A stretch of 64,000 nucleotides of DNA, taken from NCBI GenBank assembly GCA_023150475.1, contig JAKLKU010000002.1:186001-250000 (forward strand). Direction: 5' to 3'. Made by a program: the position numbers and the translations under genes. Below, piece after piece: positions 1 to 8,407 of the stretch (its first letter is position 1; each line of letters starts with the position of its first letter). The notes beneath the pieces are model-generated. The model was not told where the DNA came from. It ran no database searches and worked only from the letters and a program-made list of their open reading frames with translations. Source of the DNA: Planctomycetota bacterium. Its GTDB lineage: Bacteria; Planctomycetota; UBA1135; GCA-002686595.

Positions 1-877
1 CGACTTCGTAGCCGAGCTCCGCCCGGCGCGAGAGCAGTCGATCGCGGTAGCCGAGGCAGCCCGCGATGCCGCGCACGCGTTCGGCGAGGCCCGAATCGGC
101 GAAGCCCCAATCGCCGAGCGCGGCGGAGACCTCGGTCTGCGTCTCGAACTTCGCGCCTTCGCACTGCGGCGCGGCCCACGCGAAGAACTGCAACGGATAA
201 CGCGCGACTTCTCCGGGATCGTTGCGGCGCAGCGAGCCCGCCGCCGCGTTGCGCGGGTTCGCGAGCAGCGGTTTGCCTTCGGCCTCGCGTTCGCGGTTGA
301 AGCGCTCGAACGCGGCGCGGCCGATCAACACTTCGCCGCGCACTTCGAGCCGGGACGGCACCGCACGCCGCTCGCCGACGAGCCGCAGCGGCAGGTTGCG
401 CACGGTGCGCAGGTTGCGCGTGATGTCCTCGCCGACTTCGCCGTCGCCGCGCGTCAGCCCGCGGACCAGTTCCCCGTCGACGTAGAGCAACGACGCGCTC
501 GCGCCGTCGAACTTCGGCTCGACGCGCCAGTCGAGCGCGTCGCCGGACTCGAGGCCCAGGAAGCGCACGATCTTCGCTTCGAAGTCACGCACCTCGCTTT
601 CGTCGAACAGGCTGTCGATCGAGAGCATCGGCACGTCGTGGCGGACCTTCTCGAAGCCTTGGCCTTCGGAGAGCGGTTCGCCGACGCGTTGCGTCGGACT
701 CGACGGTGTGACGAGCTCGGGATGCGCCGTCTCCAGCGCGACGAGCTCGCGGAAGAGCTTGTCGTACTCCGCGTCGCTGATGACGGGCTTCGCTTCGACG
801 TAGTAGAGCCGATCGTGCCGCGCGAGCTCCTCGCGCAGCGCCTTCACGCGCTGTACGGCGGACTTGGGTGCGGCCAT
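1..877 (-). CDS. ligA: NAD-dependent DNA ligase LigA, N-terminal part (runs off the window)
   Basis: LigA seals nicks in duplex DNA using NAD+ during replication and repair. About 292 residues are visible from the ATG at 877; the rest lies beyond the left edge. The N-terminal Ia region (HDRLYYVE, ISDAEYDKLFREL) that binds NMN is present. It is followed by the adenylation domain with the KxDG motif KFDG at residues 122-125, K122 being the AMP-accepting lysine. Further conserved blocks are RGDGEVGEDIT and NPRNAAAGSLR. The gene is last in a leftward run and starts 79 bp after the cytidine deaminase stop. Family assignment is certain; only completeness is unknown. Confidence 0.97.
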   Translation of the reverse strand, partial: MAAPKSAVQRVKALREELARHDRLYYVEAKPVISDAEYDKLFRELVALETAHPELVTPSSPTQRVGEPLSEGQGFEKVRHDVPMLSIDSLFDESEVRDFEAKIVRFLGLESGDALDWRVEPKFDGASASLLYVDGELVRGLTRGDGEVGEDITRNLRTVRNLPLRLVGERRAVPSRLEVRGEVLIGRAAFERFNREREAEGKPLLANPRNAAAGSLRRNDPGEVARYPLQFFAWAAPQCEGAKFETQTEVSAALGDWGFADSGLAERVRGIAGCLGYRDRLLSRRAELGYEV

Positions 878-956
878 GACGAGTTCGGCGACAGGTGGAG
901 CGGCAAGTGGAACGGCAATTGGGGCGGCAAGTGAGGCGGCGAGTCGGTCGCGAAGC

Positions 957-1379
957 TCAGCCGAGATCGGACGGGCCGAACGAGCGCGGCAGGAGCTCCG
1001 CGAGCGTCGTGTCGACGCGCGGGCCTTGTTTGCCCTGCACGTGGATCACGAGGTCGCTCGCGAACTCGCGCAGCACTTGGCGGCACGCCCCGCACGGCAT
1101 CAATGGATGCGGCTGGCTGCTCGCGATTGCGATCGCGCGGAAGCTCGTGACGCCGGCGGAGACCGCCTTTGCCACGGCGGCTCGCTCGGCGCAGATCGTG
1201 AGCCCGAAGCTCGCGTTCTCGACGTTGCAGCCCGTGAAGATCTCTCCGCTCGTCGACACCAGCGCGGCACCGACTTGGATCTTCGAATACGGACTGTGCG
1301 CGAGCACCGCCGCGGCGTGCGCGACGCGCAGCAGGTCTTGGATGTCGTCTTCCGCGCCCGGGCGAGGGGATTGAGCCAT
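957..1379 (-). CDS. cdd: Cytidine deaminase
   Basis: This enzyme deaminates cytidine and deoxycytidine to uridine and deoxyuridine in pyrimidine salvage. It is a 140-residue protein, the usual length of the small tetrameric class. The zinc site is clear: C63-A-E65 supplies one cysteine ligand and the catalytic glutamate, and P-C96-G-A-C99 supplies the other two cysteines. The substrate-binding segment GCNVENASFGLTICAE is intact. The ATG at 1379 was chosen because upstream in-frame residues are low-complexity and overlap the preceding gene. It follows the DUF669-like gene by 31 bp, so the two are probably cotranscribed. Confidence 0.95.
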   Translation of the reverse strand: MAQSPRPGAEDDIQDLLRVAHAAAVLAHSPYSKIQVGAALVSTSGEIFTGCNVENASFGLTICAERAAVAKAVSAGVTSFRAIAIASSQPHPLMPCGACRQVLREFASDLVIHVQGKQGPRVDTTLAELLPRSFGPSDLG

Positions 1380-1410
1380 GCGCCCACGATCCCAGCGGCG
1401 GCGGCGCGCG

Positions 1411-2031
1411 TCAACGTTCCGGCGGCCGCTCGCGCGCGCGGCCGTTCGCGGAACCGTCGGCCGCGGGACGCAGCCGGGTTCGATCGAATGAGCGGCCGAG
1501 TGAGTGGTCGAGTGAGCGATCGGGCGCGCACTCGGGCGAGTGTTCGGGCGAACACTCGGACGGGCGCTCGTGCACACGCTCGCCGCCGAGGTCGCCTGCG
1601 GCGCCGACACCCGACGTGGTCGCGCCGTCGCCCGACGCCCGTTCCGGTGCGTAGCCGGCGTACGGCACGCGCAGGCGGACCTGGCGGCGACCGGTCACGG
1701 GATCCTCGCGCTCCTCGGGCTCGAGCGTCGCGAACGCGCGCAGGCCGACCAAGTCGGCGGCCTCGATCTCGACGGGGCCGCTCGTGTCGACCCCCAAGGC
1801 GGAAAGCACGCGCTTGACGCGGTGGATGCCGCGGTCGCTCCACGTGATCGCGTCCCACGCGGCGGTGCGGCCGGCGTACTCGCCCTCCGCGACCTCCAAG
1901 CGAAAGCCCCACCTTGCGCTGCCGTCGCGCGCGAGGCCCTCGCGGACCTCGGCCACGCGGCACAGGTAGGTGCCTTCGGGGATGGAAATGAAGGACTCGC
2001 CGTCCTCCAACTGGCTGAAATCGAACTGCAT
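1411..2031 (-). CDS. DUF669-like hypothetical protein with low-complexity C-terminal tail
   Basis: A 206-residue protein of unknown function. The first 130 residues form a compact domain opening with MQFDFSQLEDGESFISIPEG, which resembles the DUF669 family often seen in phage DNA-metabolism clusters; that match is from memory of family style and is tentative. The last 75 residues are a Ser/Pro/Glu/Arg-rich tail with short repeats of the SPE type. An AAAGGAG ribosome site precedes the ATG at 2031. The DNA encoding the tail holds a near-perfect palindrome at 1537-1558. It lies between the glycosidase and cdd in a leftward run. No DNA-binding or catalytic motif was recognised. Confidence 0.7.
   Translation of the reverse strand: MQFDFSQLEDGESFISIPEGTYLCRVAEVREGLARDGSARWGFRLEVAEGEYAGRTAAWDAITWSDRGIHRVKRVLSALGVDTSGPVEIEAADLVGLRAFATLEPEEREDPVTGRRQVRLRVPYAGYAPERASGDGATTSGVGAAGDLGGERVHERPSECSPEHSPECAPDRSLDHSLGRSFDRTRLRPAADGSANGRARERPPER
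1537..1558. repeat. 10-bp-arm inverted repeat inside the DUF669-like gene
   Basis: The arms CGAGTGTTCG (1537-1546) and CGAACACTCG (1549-1558) are perfect reverse complements separated by two bases. They lie in the coding DNA for the low-complexity tail, about 160 bp upstream of cdd. It could be a transcript hairpin that attenuates or processes the message, or simply a result of repeat-rich coding. Confidence 0.6.
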
Positions 2032-2104
2032 GTCTGCTCCTTTCGCTCCGCATTCGTTCGCGGCAACGGAACAGACTGCATCGACTCGCGGCGGTTGCAG
2101 GGAA

Positions 2105-3928
2105 TCACGTTTCGAGCGCGACGATCCGCCCGCCAGTGCGCGGGAGTTCGATCGAGAGCTCGCGCTCGCCCACCCGGATGCGCGCGGTCACCGCCGCGCC
2201 GACACGACAGACGACGAGCTTGCGCCCGCGTTTCGCGACGTGCACGCCGGGGGTGATCGACCAAGCGGGCGGCAACGCGCCGAAGCGCGTGAGCACCGCG
2301 AGCACCGCTTCACGCGTCGGTTCGCAACCGACGACGACGATTCGACCCGCGCCGCGACGCTCGACGAACCCGGTGAGGTATTCGCGGCCGAGCGCGAGCG
2401 CCTGGTGCAATCGCTGGTTCGGATCGTCGGTCCAAGCGCGTTGGACCGCGACGATCGGCTCGCCCGGAACCCGGCGGTACGCGAAGACCGGCCGGCGCGT
2501 GACGAAGCCGAGCGAGCTCTCGAGCGCATCCGGCGCGTGGTGGCTCGTGCCGTCGGGCCACGGCACGCCCGGGACGAGCGTCTGGAACATCACCAGCGTG
2601 CCGCCGCGCTCGACGTACGCGAAGAGTGCTGCCGGGTCCTCGACGACACCGGCGACGAACACGAGCGGCACGGCGGGAAGCTTTCGCGCGGCGCCGGCAC
2701 CCACGAAGTTGGCGCCGGCATCGCCGAAGGCGGCGTCGACATCGACGAAGTCGTACTCCGCTCCACACGCCGCGAGCGCGCCGAAGAGCGGGTCGCGCGG
2801 CCGCTCTCGGCGTGTGGCCGCGGTCTGCTGCCAGCGCCACGACCAAGTCACTGCGAAGCTCGTCTCGGGCGGCGGTGCGTCCTCGAGCTCGACGAACGCG
2901 CGCGCCGCGTCGCGGAACACCGGCGCGAGCCGCGGATCGAGCTCACCGCGGTCGTCGATCGGCGCACCTTGCCAGTTGTCGCGCCCGACCAGCATGTACC
3001 AGTTCCAACCGCGCACTCCGCCGGCGAGCGCCGCGTGCGCGAGGAACCCGTAGTGCTCGGGCGTGTAGTCGCACTTCGCGCCGTGCCAGACTCCGGCGCC
3101 GAACTCGGCGAGGAACGGCGAGCGCGTCACCATTCGCAGCGCGCGCAGTTGCTCGAAGAACTCGGTGGGATCGCCGCCGCACTCCGCGTCCGGATACGGA
3201 TCGATGCCGTAGACGTCCACGAGCTCGGCGAGGTCGCGCCAGTTCTGCGCGTTGACGTAGGGCCACGTGTTGAGCACGAGCGGTGTCGCCCCGACGTGCT
3301 TGCGATACTCCGCGACGACCCAGCGCGCGTAATCGGTCGCCAAGTCGTAGCGATACGCTTGTGAATCGCGGTAGCGCGAGTCCTCGCGGAACGGATGGAG
3401 CGTCGGCAGCGCGTCGGCGAAACAGCGGTAGTCGCTCCCCCACGCCGCGTTGAGCTCTTGGACGTTCGCGTAGCGCCGCGCGAGCCACTCCGCGAAGCCC
3501 TGATCCTCGCCGTAGAAGTGCGGCATCGGATCGATCTCGTTGTCCGCTTGCACGGCGATCACCAGCCGACCGAGATGCGGACGGAGCTCGGCGCACGCCG
3601 CGGCGATCCACGTCGCGGCGGCGGCGCGGAACTCGGGCGAGCGCTTCTCGAAACGCACCACTCGATCGGGCACGCCGAGGTTCTTCCACTCCGCGTAGAT
3701 GTACGGCCCCGGCCGCGCGAAGAACGTGAAGCCTCGCGCTTCGACGAGCGCGAGGAACTCGCGCAGCTCCGTGAAGTCGTGGTCGCCCGGCGCGCGCTCG
3801 TGGTGTTGCCACGGCACGTAGCTCGAGATCGTGCGCACGCCGAGCGAGCGCGCCGCGTCGAGCGCGGCCCCCCAAGACTCCCGCGAGATCCGCCAGTAGT
3901 GGATCTCGCCGGCGAGCATGCCGCTCAT
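2105..3928 (-). CDS. Beta-galactosidase-like glycoside hydrolase (clan GH-A, GH35/GH42-like)
   Basis: A 607-residue retaining glycosidase, probably acting on terminal beta-galactosides. The N-terminal TIM barrel is typical: GEIHYWRISRESW, then YVPWQHHE, then ARPGPYIYAEW. The likely acid/base is the Glu of VQADNEID and the likely nucleophile is the Glu of FLAEFGAG. The stretch with LNAAWGSDY is GH42-like while the opening is GH35-like, so the subfamily is left open. A glutamine-amidotransferase-like fold of the GH42 type may follow (CEPTREAVL). No signal peptide is visible. The ATG at 3928 lies 16 bp after the subtilase stop; an earlier in-frame ATG at 3973 would overlap the subtilase end and precede the conserved barrel start. 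Confidence 0.85.
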   Translation of the reverse strand: MSGMLAGEIHYWRISRESWGAALDAARSLGVRTISSYVPWQHHERAPGDHDFTELREFLALVEARGFTFFARPGPYIYAEWKNLGVPDRVVRFEKRSPEFRAAAATWIAAACAELRPHLGRLVIAVQADNEIDPMPHFYGEDQGFAEWLARRYANVQELNAAWGSDYRCFADALPTLHPFREDSRYRDSQAYRYDLATDYARWVVAEYRKHVGATPLVLNTWPYVNAQNWRDLAELVDVYGIDPYPDAECGGDPTEFFEQLRALRMVTRSPFLAEFGAGVWHGAKCDYTPEHYGFLAHAALAGGVRGWNWYMLVGRDNWQGAPIDDRGELDPRLAPVFRDAARAFVELEDAPPPETSFAVTWSWRWQQTAATRRERPRDPLFGALAACGAEYDFVDVDAAFGDAGANFVGAGAARKLPAVPLVFVAGVVEDPAALFAYVERGGTLVMFQTLVPGVPWPDGTSHHAPDALESSLGFVTRRPVFAYRRVPGEPIVAVQRAWTDDPNQRLHQALALGREYLTGFVERRGAGRIVVVGCEPTREAVLAVLTRFGALPPAWSITPGVHVAKRGRKLVVCRVGAAVTARIRVGERELSIELPRTGGRIVALET

Positions 3929-3944
3929 CTCGTGACCGATCGCG

Positions 3945-5693
3945 TCAGAAGCAGAATTGCACTTCGACGGCATCCGAGAGGCCGATCCCGGTGCCGTCGG
4001 GATGCGTGGGATCGCGGAACCAGAACTGGAAGTCGCGTTTCGCGCCGATCATCGACGAGTCCATCGGGATCGGCACGCTGACCGAGCCGTTCGCATCGAG
4101 CGTGACCACGGGCAAGCGCACGATCGGGAGCTTGACGCACAACGTGCCGCCCATGAACGGCGCCGCGTTGCGCTGCGTGCCCCAGAAGATCACGCCGGTC
4201 TTGCCGGGCACTCCGTTGGCGACGCGCAACTCGAATTGGCCGGCGGAGACGTTCGCGAAGCCGTGCGCGCTGAGCGCCGGCGTCGAACCGATCGACGTCG
4301 TCTTCGCAGTGCAATATACGACCGGCGTCTCGCAGCGCAGTTCCCAGGCGACAGCGACGTCCCAGGCGCCGAACGCATCGCTGGTGCGGCGCGCTTCGAG
4401 CAGGTATTCGCCCGCCGCGAGGTTCGTGAGGTAGAGGTGTTCGACGTTGTCGACGGTGCTCGTGCTCTGCACGTTGCCGCTCGCGAAGTACGGCAACCCT
4501 GCATCCCCCACCAACGTCGTCTGTCCGTTGACCGGATCGACGCGCCAGAGCTCGAGCTCGACGTTCGGCAGCGACCACGCAGCGAAACCGACCGGCACGT
4601 CGCGGTTCCACGCGGCGAGGATCGAGACGAGCGGCTTCGGGCTCTCGACGTCGAAACGCCACCACGTGCTCGCGCCCGAGCTCGTGCTCGCGAGCGCCCA
4701 TGCCGCGTGCGGCGCGTCGGTCGCGGCGCCGGCGCTCGACGCACCGGCCTGCTCCGCTCCGGTCAGGATCCAGTGCGAATGGTCTACGTCGAGCTCGTCC
4801 GCGCCGTACACGGCGTCGAACGGCGTCGTCGTGACGCCGCGCGTCGGTCCACTGGTGGCCGGGTTGTTGGTCCAGCCGGCGCGGTGCTCTGCGCCCGCTA
4901 ACAGGACCGCACGCACGACGTCGGGGCGCTCGGCGTCGGGATTCGACGCCAGCGCGGGGTGCGTGCGCGCCGTCTCGACCATCAACGCGGCGCCGCCCGC
5001 GACGAGCGGAGTCGAGAAGCTCGTCGCTCCTTCGGGCGCGACGATCTCTGGCTTCATGCGTCCGGGGCCGTCGATCGACGCGAGCGTCGGTCCCGCGCGG
5101 TGCTGACCGTCGCTGCGACCGACTGCGATGCCGTTGAACATGTGCGAGAGCAACGGCACGTCGAGCGCGCCGGCTCCGTTGTTGACGCCGTTGCAGTAGA
5201 TCAGGCCTTGCGTGAGCACCGAATAGTCGCACTTGCGCAGGAGCGAGTTCGGGCCCGCGCCCGAGCCGATCCAACTGTTGTTGAAGATCTTGACGTTGAC
5301 GGTGTCCGGCGGAGTCGTGCCGCCTCCGTTGAGGAAACCGTTCGCCATCCACGCCGTCGCGTTCCAACAGTCGATCTCCGTCACGCCGGGCGCGAGGCTC
5401 GACGAAAGGCCGTACCAGCGTTGGCCGACGTAGGTCGCGTGACCGCTCGGGAGCGGGCTCGCGCTCTTGAACGTGAACGTCTTGCCGACGAACTCGGGAT
5501 GCGTCGTGTCGGGCGCCCACCCGCCGGCGCTCGCTTCGACTTGGCCGAGCCGCACGCCCGCGCCGGTCGGTGCACTCGCGCCGAGCCGGTCTTGGAGCGC
5601 CGTCAGACCGGTCTGGTCCTGCACGCTCTGCGCGAAGAGCGGCGAGGCGAAGAGCGACGTGGAGACGACGACAACGACGAGCGAACGCGGCAT
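3945..5693 (-). CDS. Secreted subtilisin-like serine peptidase with C-terminal secretion-type domain
   Basis: A 582-residue S8-family protein with a signal peptide (MPRSLVVVVV... ending FAQS). The catalytic serine is S225 in EGATSFSTPLVAGGAALM and the likely histidine is H85 in SGHATYVG; the oxyanion Asn region is FNNSW. The position normally holding the catalytic Asp (DTG) reads QVEAS, so Glu or no acid is present. The last 110 residues (YCTAKTTSIGS through a conserved Phe/Trp-rich end) form a domain that recurs at the ends of secreted proteins, including the propeller at 43803. AGGAGG precedes the ATG at 5693. Activity is uncertain because of the altered triad. Confidence 0.87.
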   Translation of the reverse strand: MPRSLVVVVVSTSLFASPLFAQSVQDQTGLTALQDRLGASAPTGAGVRLGQVEASAGGWAPDTTHPEFVGKTFTFKSASPLPSGHATYVGQRWYGLSSSLAPGVTEIDCWNATAWMANGFLNGGGTTPPDTVNVKIFNNSWIGSGAGPNSLLRKCDYSVLTQGLIYCNGVNNGAGALDVPLLSHMFNGIAVGRSDGQHRAGPTLASIDGPGRMKPEIVAPEGATSFSTPLVAGGAALMVETARTHPALASNPDAERPDVVRAVLLAGAEHRAGWTNNPATSGPTRGVTTTPFDAVYGADELDVDHSHWILTGAEQAGASSAGAATDAPHAAWALASTSSGASTWWRFDVESPKPLVSILAAWNRDVPVGFAAWSLPNVELELWRVDPVNGQTTLVGDAGLPYFASGNVQSTSTVDNVEHLYLTNLAAGEYLLEARRTSDAFGAWDVAVAWELRCETPVVYCTAKTTSIGSTPALSAHGFANVSAGQFELRVANGVPGKTGVIFWGTQRNAAPFMGGTLCVKLPIVRLPVVTLDANGSVSVPIPMDSSMIGAKRDFQFWFRDPTHPDGTGIGLSDAVEVQFCF

Positions 5694-5903
5694 GGGGCCT
5701 CCTGGATGCTCGCGCGATTCTCGCTGGCGTCGCGGGAACACGCCAGACCTCGGCGCAAGCGTCGGCGCAGGCACGTCGGACCACGACGCGTCGGTCTCGC
5801 GCGAACGCCGGCGAGCAACCGGGTTCGGGCACGCGGGCTCGGGCACGCGAGCTCGCGGCCGACGGCGTGGCGCGAAGTCGATCGCAGGGCGCCGCCGCCG
5901 ACG

Positions 5904-7529
5904 TCAGCGCACGTAGCCGAGCTTGCCGATTTCCTTCAGCGTTTCGTCCGACACTTCCGCCTGTGTGCCGACGAAACGCGCGGAGAGCTCCTGACACGCC
6001 GCTTCGTGCTTCGCGTCGATGTCGCGCAGACGCTTCAAGACGTCCGCGAAGTCCTTGCGGCGTCCCCAGAGGTTCGTCTGCTCGCCGGGATCGGTCGAAC
6101 GGTCGTAGAGCTCCTCGTTCTTCATGTTGAAGAACTCGCGCTTCACGTACGTCCATTCGCCGACGCGGATCGAGCGGACGAGCCGCTGAGGAGCCTTGTG
6201 GACGCCGTCGTACTTCCAGCGCGTGACGATCTCGCTGATCGTCGGTTCGTCGGGCAACGTTCCTTCGAGCAGGGGCAAGAGCGAGCGCCCTTGCAACTCG
6301 GCCGGCGGCGCGACGTCGACCAGCTCGAGCAACGTCGGCATGACGTCGATCAGCCGCACGCGCGCGTCGAAACGGCGCGCTTCGCGCGACGGCAGCCGGA
6401 TGATCAACGGCACGTGGACGAGATACGTCCAGAGCTCTCCCGGATGACCGAACGCGCCGTGCTCGAGGAACTGCTCGCCGTGGTCGGACACGACGACGAC
6501 GATCGTGTCGTCGAGTACGCCTGCAGTCTCGAACACGCCGAGCAAGTCGCCGAGCGCTTCGTCGGCGTAGCGCACGTCGCCGTCGTAGAGCGCTCGCACG
6601 TGGTTCGTCGCCGCGGGATCGTTGCGATCGACGCCGCGCAGCGGAGTGTCGGGCACGACCGCATCGCCGACGTTCCCTCCGAGCGCGTCGAACGCCGCGC
6701 GGCTCGACACGATCGGCCCCGAGTAGTCGGGATCGAACGCCGAATCCCACGGAGGCTTCGGCAGGTACGGCATGTGCGGGATCCACGTGTGCACGAAGAC
6801 GAAGAACGGCTGCGTCCGCGGCTTCGCGAGCCAGTCGGCGACGGCGCTCGGATCGAACCACGGCCCGGCGTTGCCGTTGACGCCCGCGGTCGGTGCGTCG
6901 CCGTACTCGTGGAAGCCTTGCGCGAAGCCGAGCTCGCTCGAGAGGTTCCCGCCGCTCGTGAAGCCCGCGGTGCGCCAGCCATGCTCCGCAAGCACTGCGG
7001 CGAGCGTCTTCACTTTCGGATCCAGGCGGATCGCCTGCGCGTGCTCGTCGTCCTTCTCCGCGCGCTCCTTGCCCGACACGCTCAGGTTCGAGATGCCGTG
7101 CACCGTCGGGTAGAGCGACGTCAGGAGCGACATGTGCGACGGCGCCGTGACGCCGGCCTGCGCGTAGGCGTTCTCGAACACCCAACTTTCGCTCGCGAGC
7201 CGCGCGATCGTCGGCGACGTCGGTCGCGTCGCGCCCCACGGTTCGAGCGCGTCGGCGCGCAGTGTGTCGATCGAGACGAGCAGGATGTTCGGCTTCTTCG
7301 GTGCTGCCGTCGCGCCGTCGTGCGGCGCGCCCGAGCTCGCGCCCGAGCTCGCGCCCGAGCTCCCAGGCGCCGCGGGGGCCGACGCATTCTTCGCGGACGA
7401 TGCGCCGGAGCTCGTCGGGTCCGAGTCGCTGCAAGCCGCGAGCACGACGAGTGCGCAGAACGCCGCGGGCACGCCACGCGCGAGACGCGCGAGCGCCGGC
7501 GCCGGACGGACGAGTCGCTGCGAACGCAT
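5904..7529 (-). CDS. Sulfatase-family lipoprotein with Thr at the formylglycine position
   Basis: A 541-residue alkaline-phosphatase-superfamily hydrolase. The N-terminus is a lipoprotein signal with lipobox VLAAC, followed by a Gly/Ala/Ser linker encoded partly by tandem 12-bp units near 7328-7363. The fold opens with NILLVSIDTLRAD (metal-binding D88) and later has VVVSDHGEQF, another metal site. The nucleophile motif, CxPSR or SxPSR in sulfatases, reads T128-A-P-S-H. Threonine cannot be made into formylglycine by the usual enzyme, so this may be a phosphoesterase, phosphonate or ethanolamine-phosphate type enzyme. C-terminal sulfatase features (WGRRKDFADVL, about 80 residues of helix) are present. 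Substrate is unknown. Confidence 0.88.
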   Translation of the reverse strand: MRSQRLVRPAPALARLARGVPAAFCALVVLAACSDSDPTSSGASSAKNASAPAAPGSSGASSGASSGAPHDGATAAPKKPNILLVSIDTLRADALEPWGATRPTSPTIARLASESWVFENAYAQAGVTAPSHMSLLTSLYPTVHGISNLSVSGKERAEKDDEHAQAIRLDPKVKTLAAVLAEHGWRTAGFTSGGNLSSELGFAQGFHEYGDAPTAGVNGNAGPWFDPSAVADWLAKPRTQPFFVFVHTWIPHMPYLPKPPWDSAFDPDYSGPIVSSRAAFDALGGNVGDAVVPDTPLRGVDRNDPAATNHVRALYDGDVRYADEALGDLLGVFETAGVLDDTIVVVVSDHGEQFLEHGAFGHPGELWTYLVHVPLIIRLPSREARRFDARVRLIDVMPTLLELVDVAPPAELQGRSLLPLLEGTLPDEPTISEIVTRWKYDGVHKAPQRLVRSIRVGEWTYVKREFFNMKNEELYDRSTDPGEQTNLWGRRKDFADVLKRLRDIDAKHEAACQELSARFVGTQAEVSDETLKEIGKLGYVR

Positions 7530-7666
7530 GCCCAGACTCTAACCTCGAACCGCGACGGCTCGTGGAACGCGAGCGGGCGGCACCTCCGACGTTGGGTCGG
7601 GGTCCGCCCGCGCAGAAACCAGCGCGCTCGCACGCCGCGGTCGGCGCACGAGGCTCGCGTTCGCAC

Positions 7667-8407
7667 TCAGCCGAGGTTCGCGGCCGCGAACTCCCAGTTG
7701 AGGAGCTTCTCGATCACGGCCGTGACGTAGTCGGGGCGCTTGTTCTGGAAGTCGAGATAGTAGGCGTGCTCCCAGACGTCGATCGTCAGCAGGCACTTCT
7801 TGCCTTGCGTCAGCGGCGTCTCGGCGTTCGGCGTCTTGACGACCTCGAGCTTGTCGCCGTTCGCGACGAGCCAGGCCCAACCCGAGCCGAACTGCGTCTT
7901 CGCCGCGTTGGCGAACGCTTCCTTGAACTTGTCGTAGTCGCCGAACGACGCGTTGATCTTGTCGGCGAGCTTGCCGGTCGGCTTGCCGCCGCCCTTCGGA
8001 TGGAGGCTCTTCCAGTAGAAGGTGTGGTTCCAGATCTGCGCGGCGTTGTTGAAGACGCCGGCCTTCGACGAGTCGCCCGCGACTTTCTTGATCAGGTCCT
8101 CGAGCGACAAGCCGGCGAGGTCCGGCAGATCCTTCAAGAGCCCGTTCAGGTTGTCCACGTAGGCCTTGTGGTGCTTGCCGTAGTGGAAGGAGATCGTCTT
8201 CGCGCTGATGATCGGATCGAGCGCGGTGTCGGCGTACGGGAGCGGAGGGAGTTCGTGTGCCATGGGGGGACGGAGGATAGCGGTGGATTCCGTGACGGTC
8301 GAGTTGCCCGCGGTGCGCGAAGCAGCGTGCGAGACGGCGGCGAGCGCTCCCGTCGCGAGCGCGGCCTGGACGATTTGACGACGCGACGGTTCGTGAACGG
8401 GGTTCAT
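7667..8407 (-). CDS. sodB: Fe/Mn superoxide dismutase with Tat signal peptide
   Basis: The enzyme converts superoxide to oxygen and peroxide. It has 246 residues, with the catalytic domain starting near residue 49 ([17 protein letters not shown]). Metal ligands sit in FHYGKHH, WNHTFYW and [19 protein letters not shown] is more typical of the iron type. The first 30 residues contain [14 protein letters not shown], a twin-arginine motif followed by a hydrophobic stretch, so export after folding is likely. The start at 8407 overlaps the dipeptidase stop (ATGA) and has AAGGAGG; the internal ATG at 8263, the classical cytoplasmic start, lacks a ribosome site. The translational coupling to a peptidase is unusual. 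Confidence 0.95.
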   Translation of the reverse strand: MNPVHEPSRRQIVQAALATGALAAVSHAASRTAGNSTVTESTAILRPPMAHELPPLPYADTALDPIISAKTISFHYGKHHKAYVDNLNGLLKDLPDLAGLSLEDLIKKVAGDSSKAGVFNNAAQIWNHTFYWKSLHPKGGGKPTGKLADKINASFGDYDKFKEAFANAAKTQFGSGWAWLVANGDKLEVVKTPNAETPLTQGKKCLLTIDVWEHAYYLDFQNKRPDYVTAVIEKLLNWEFAAANLG

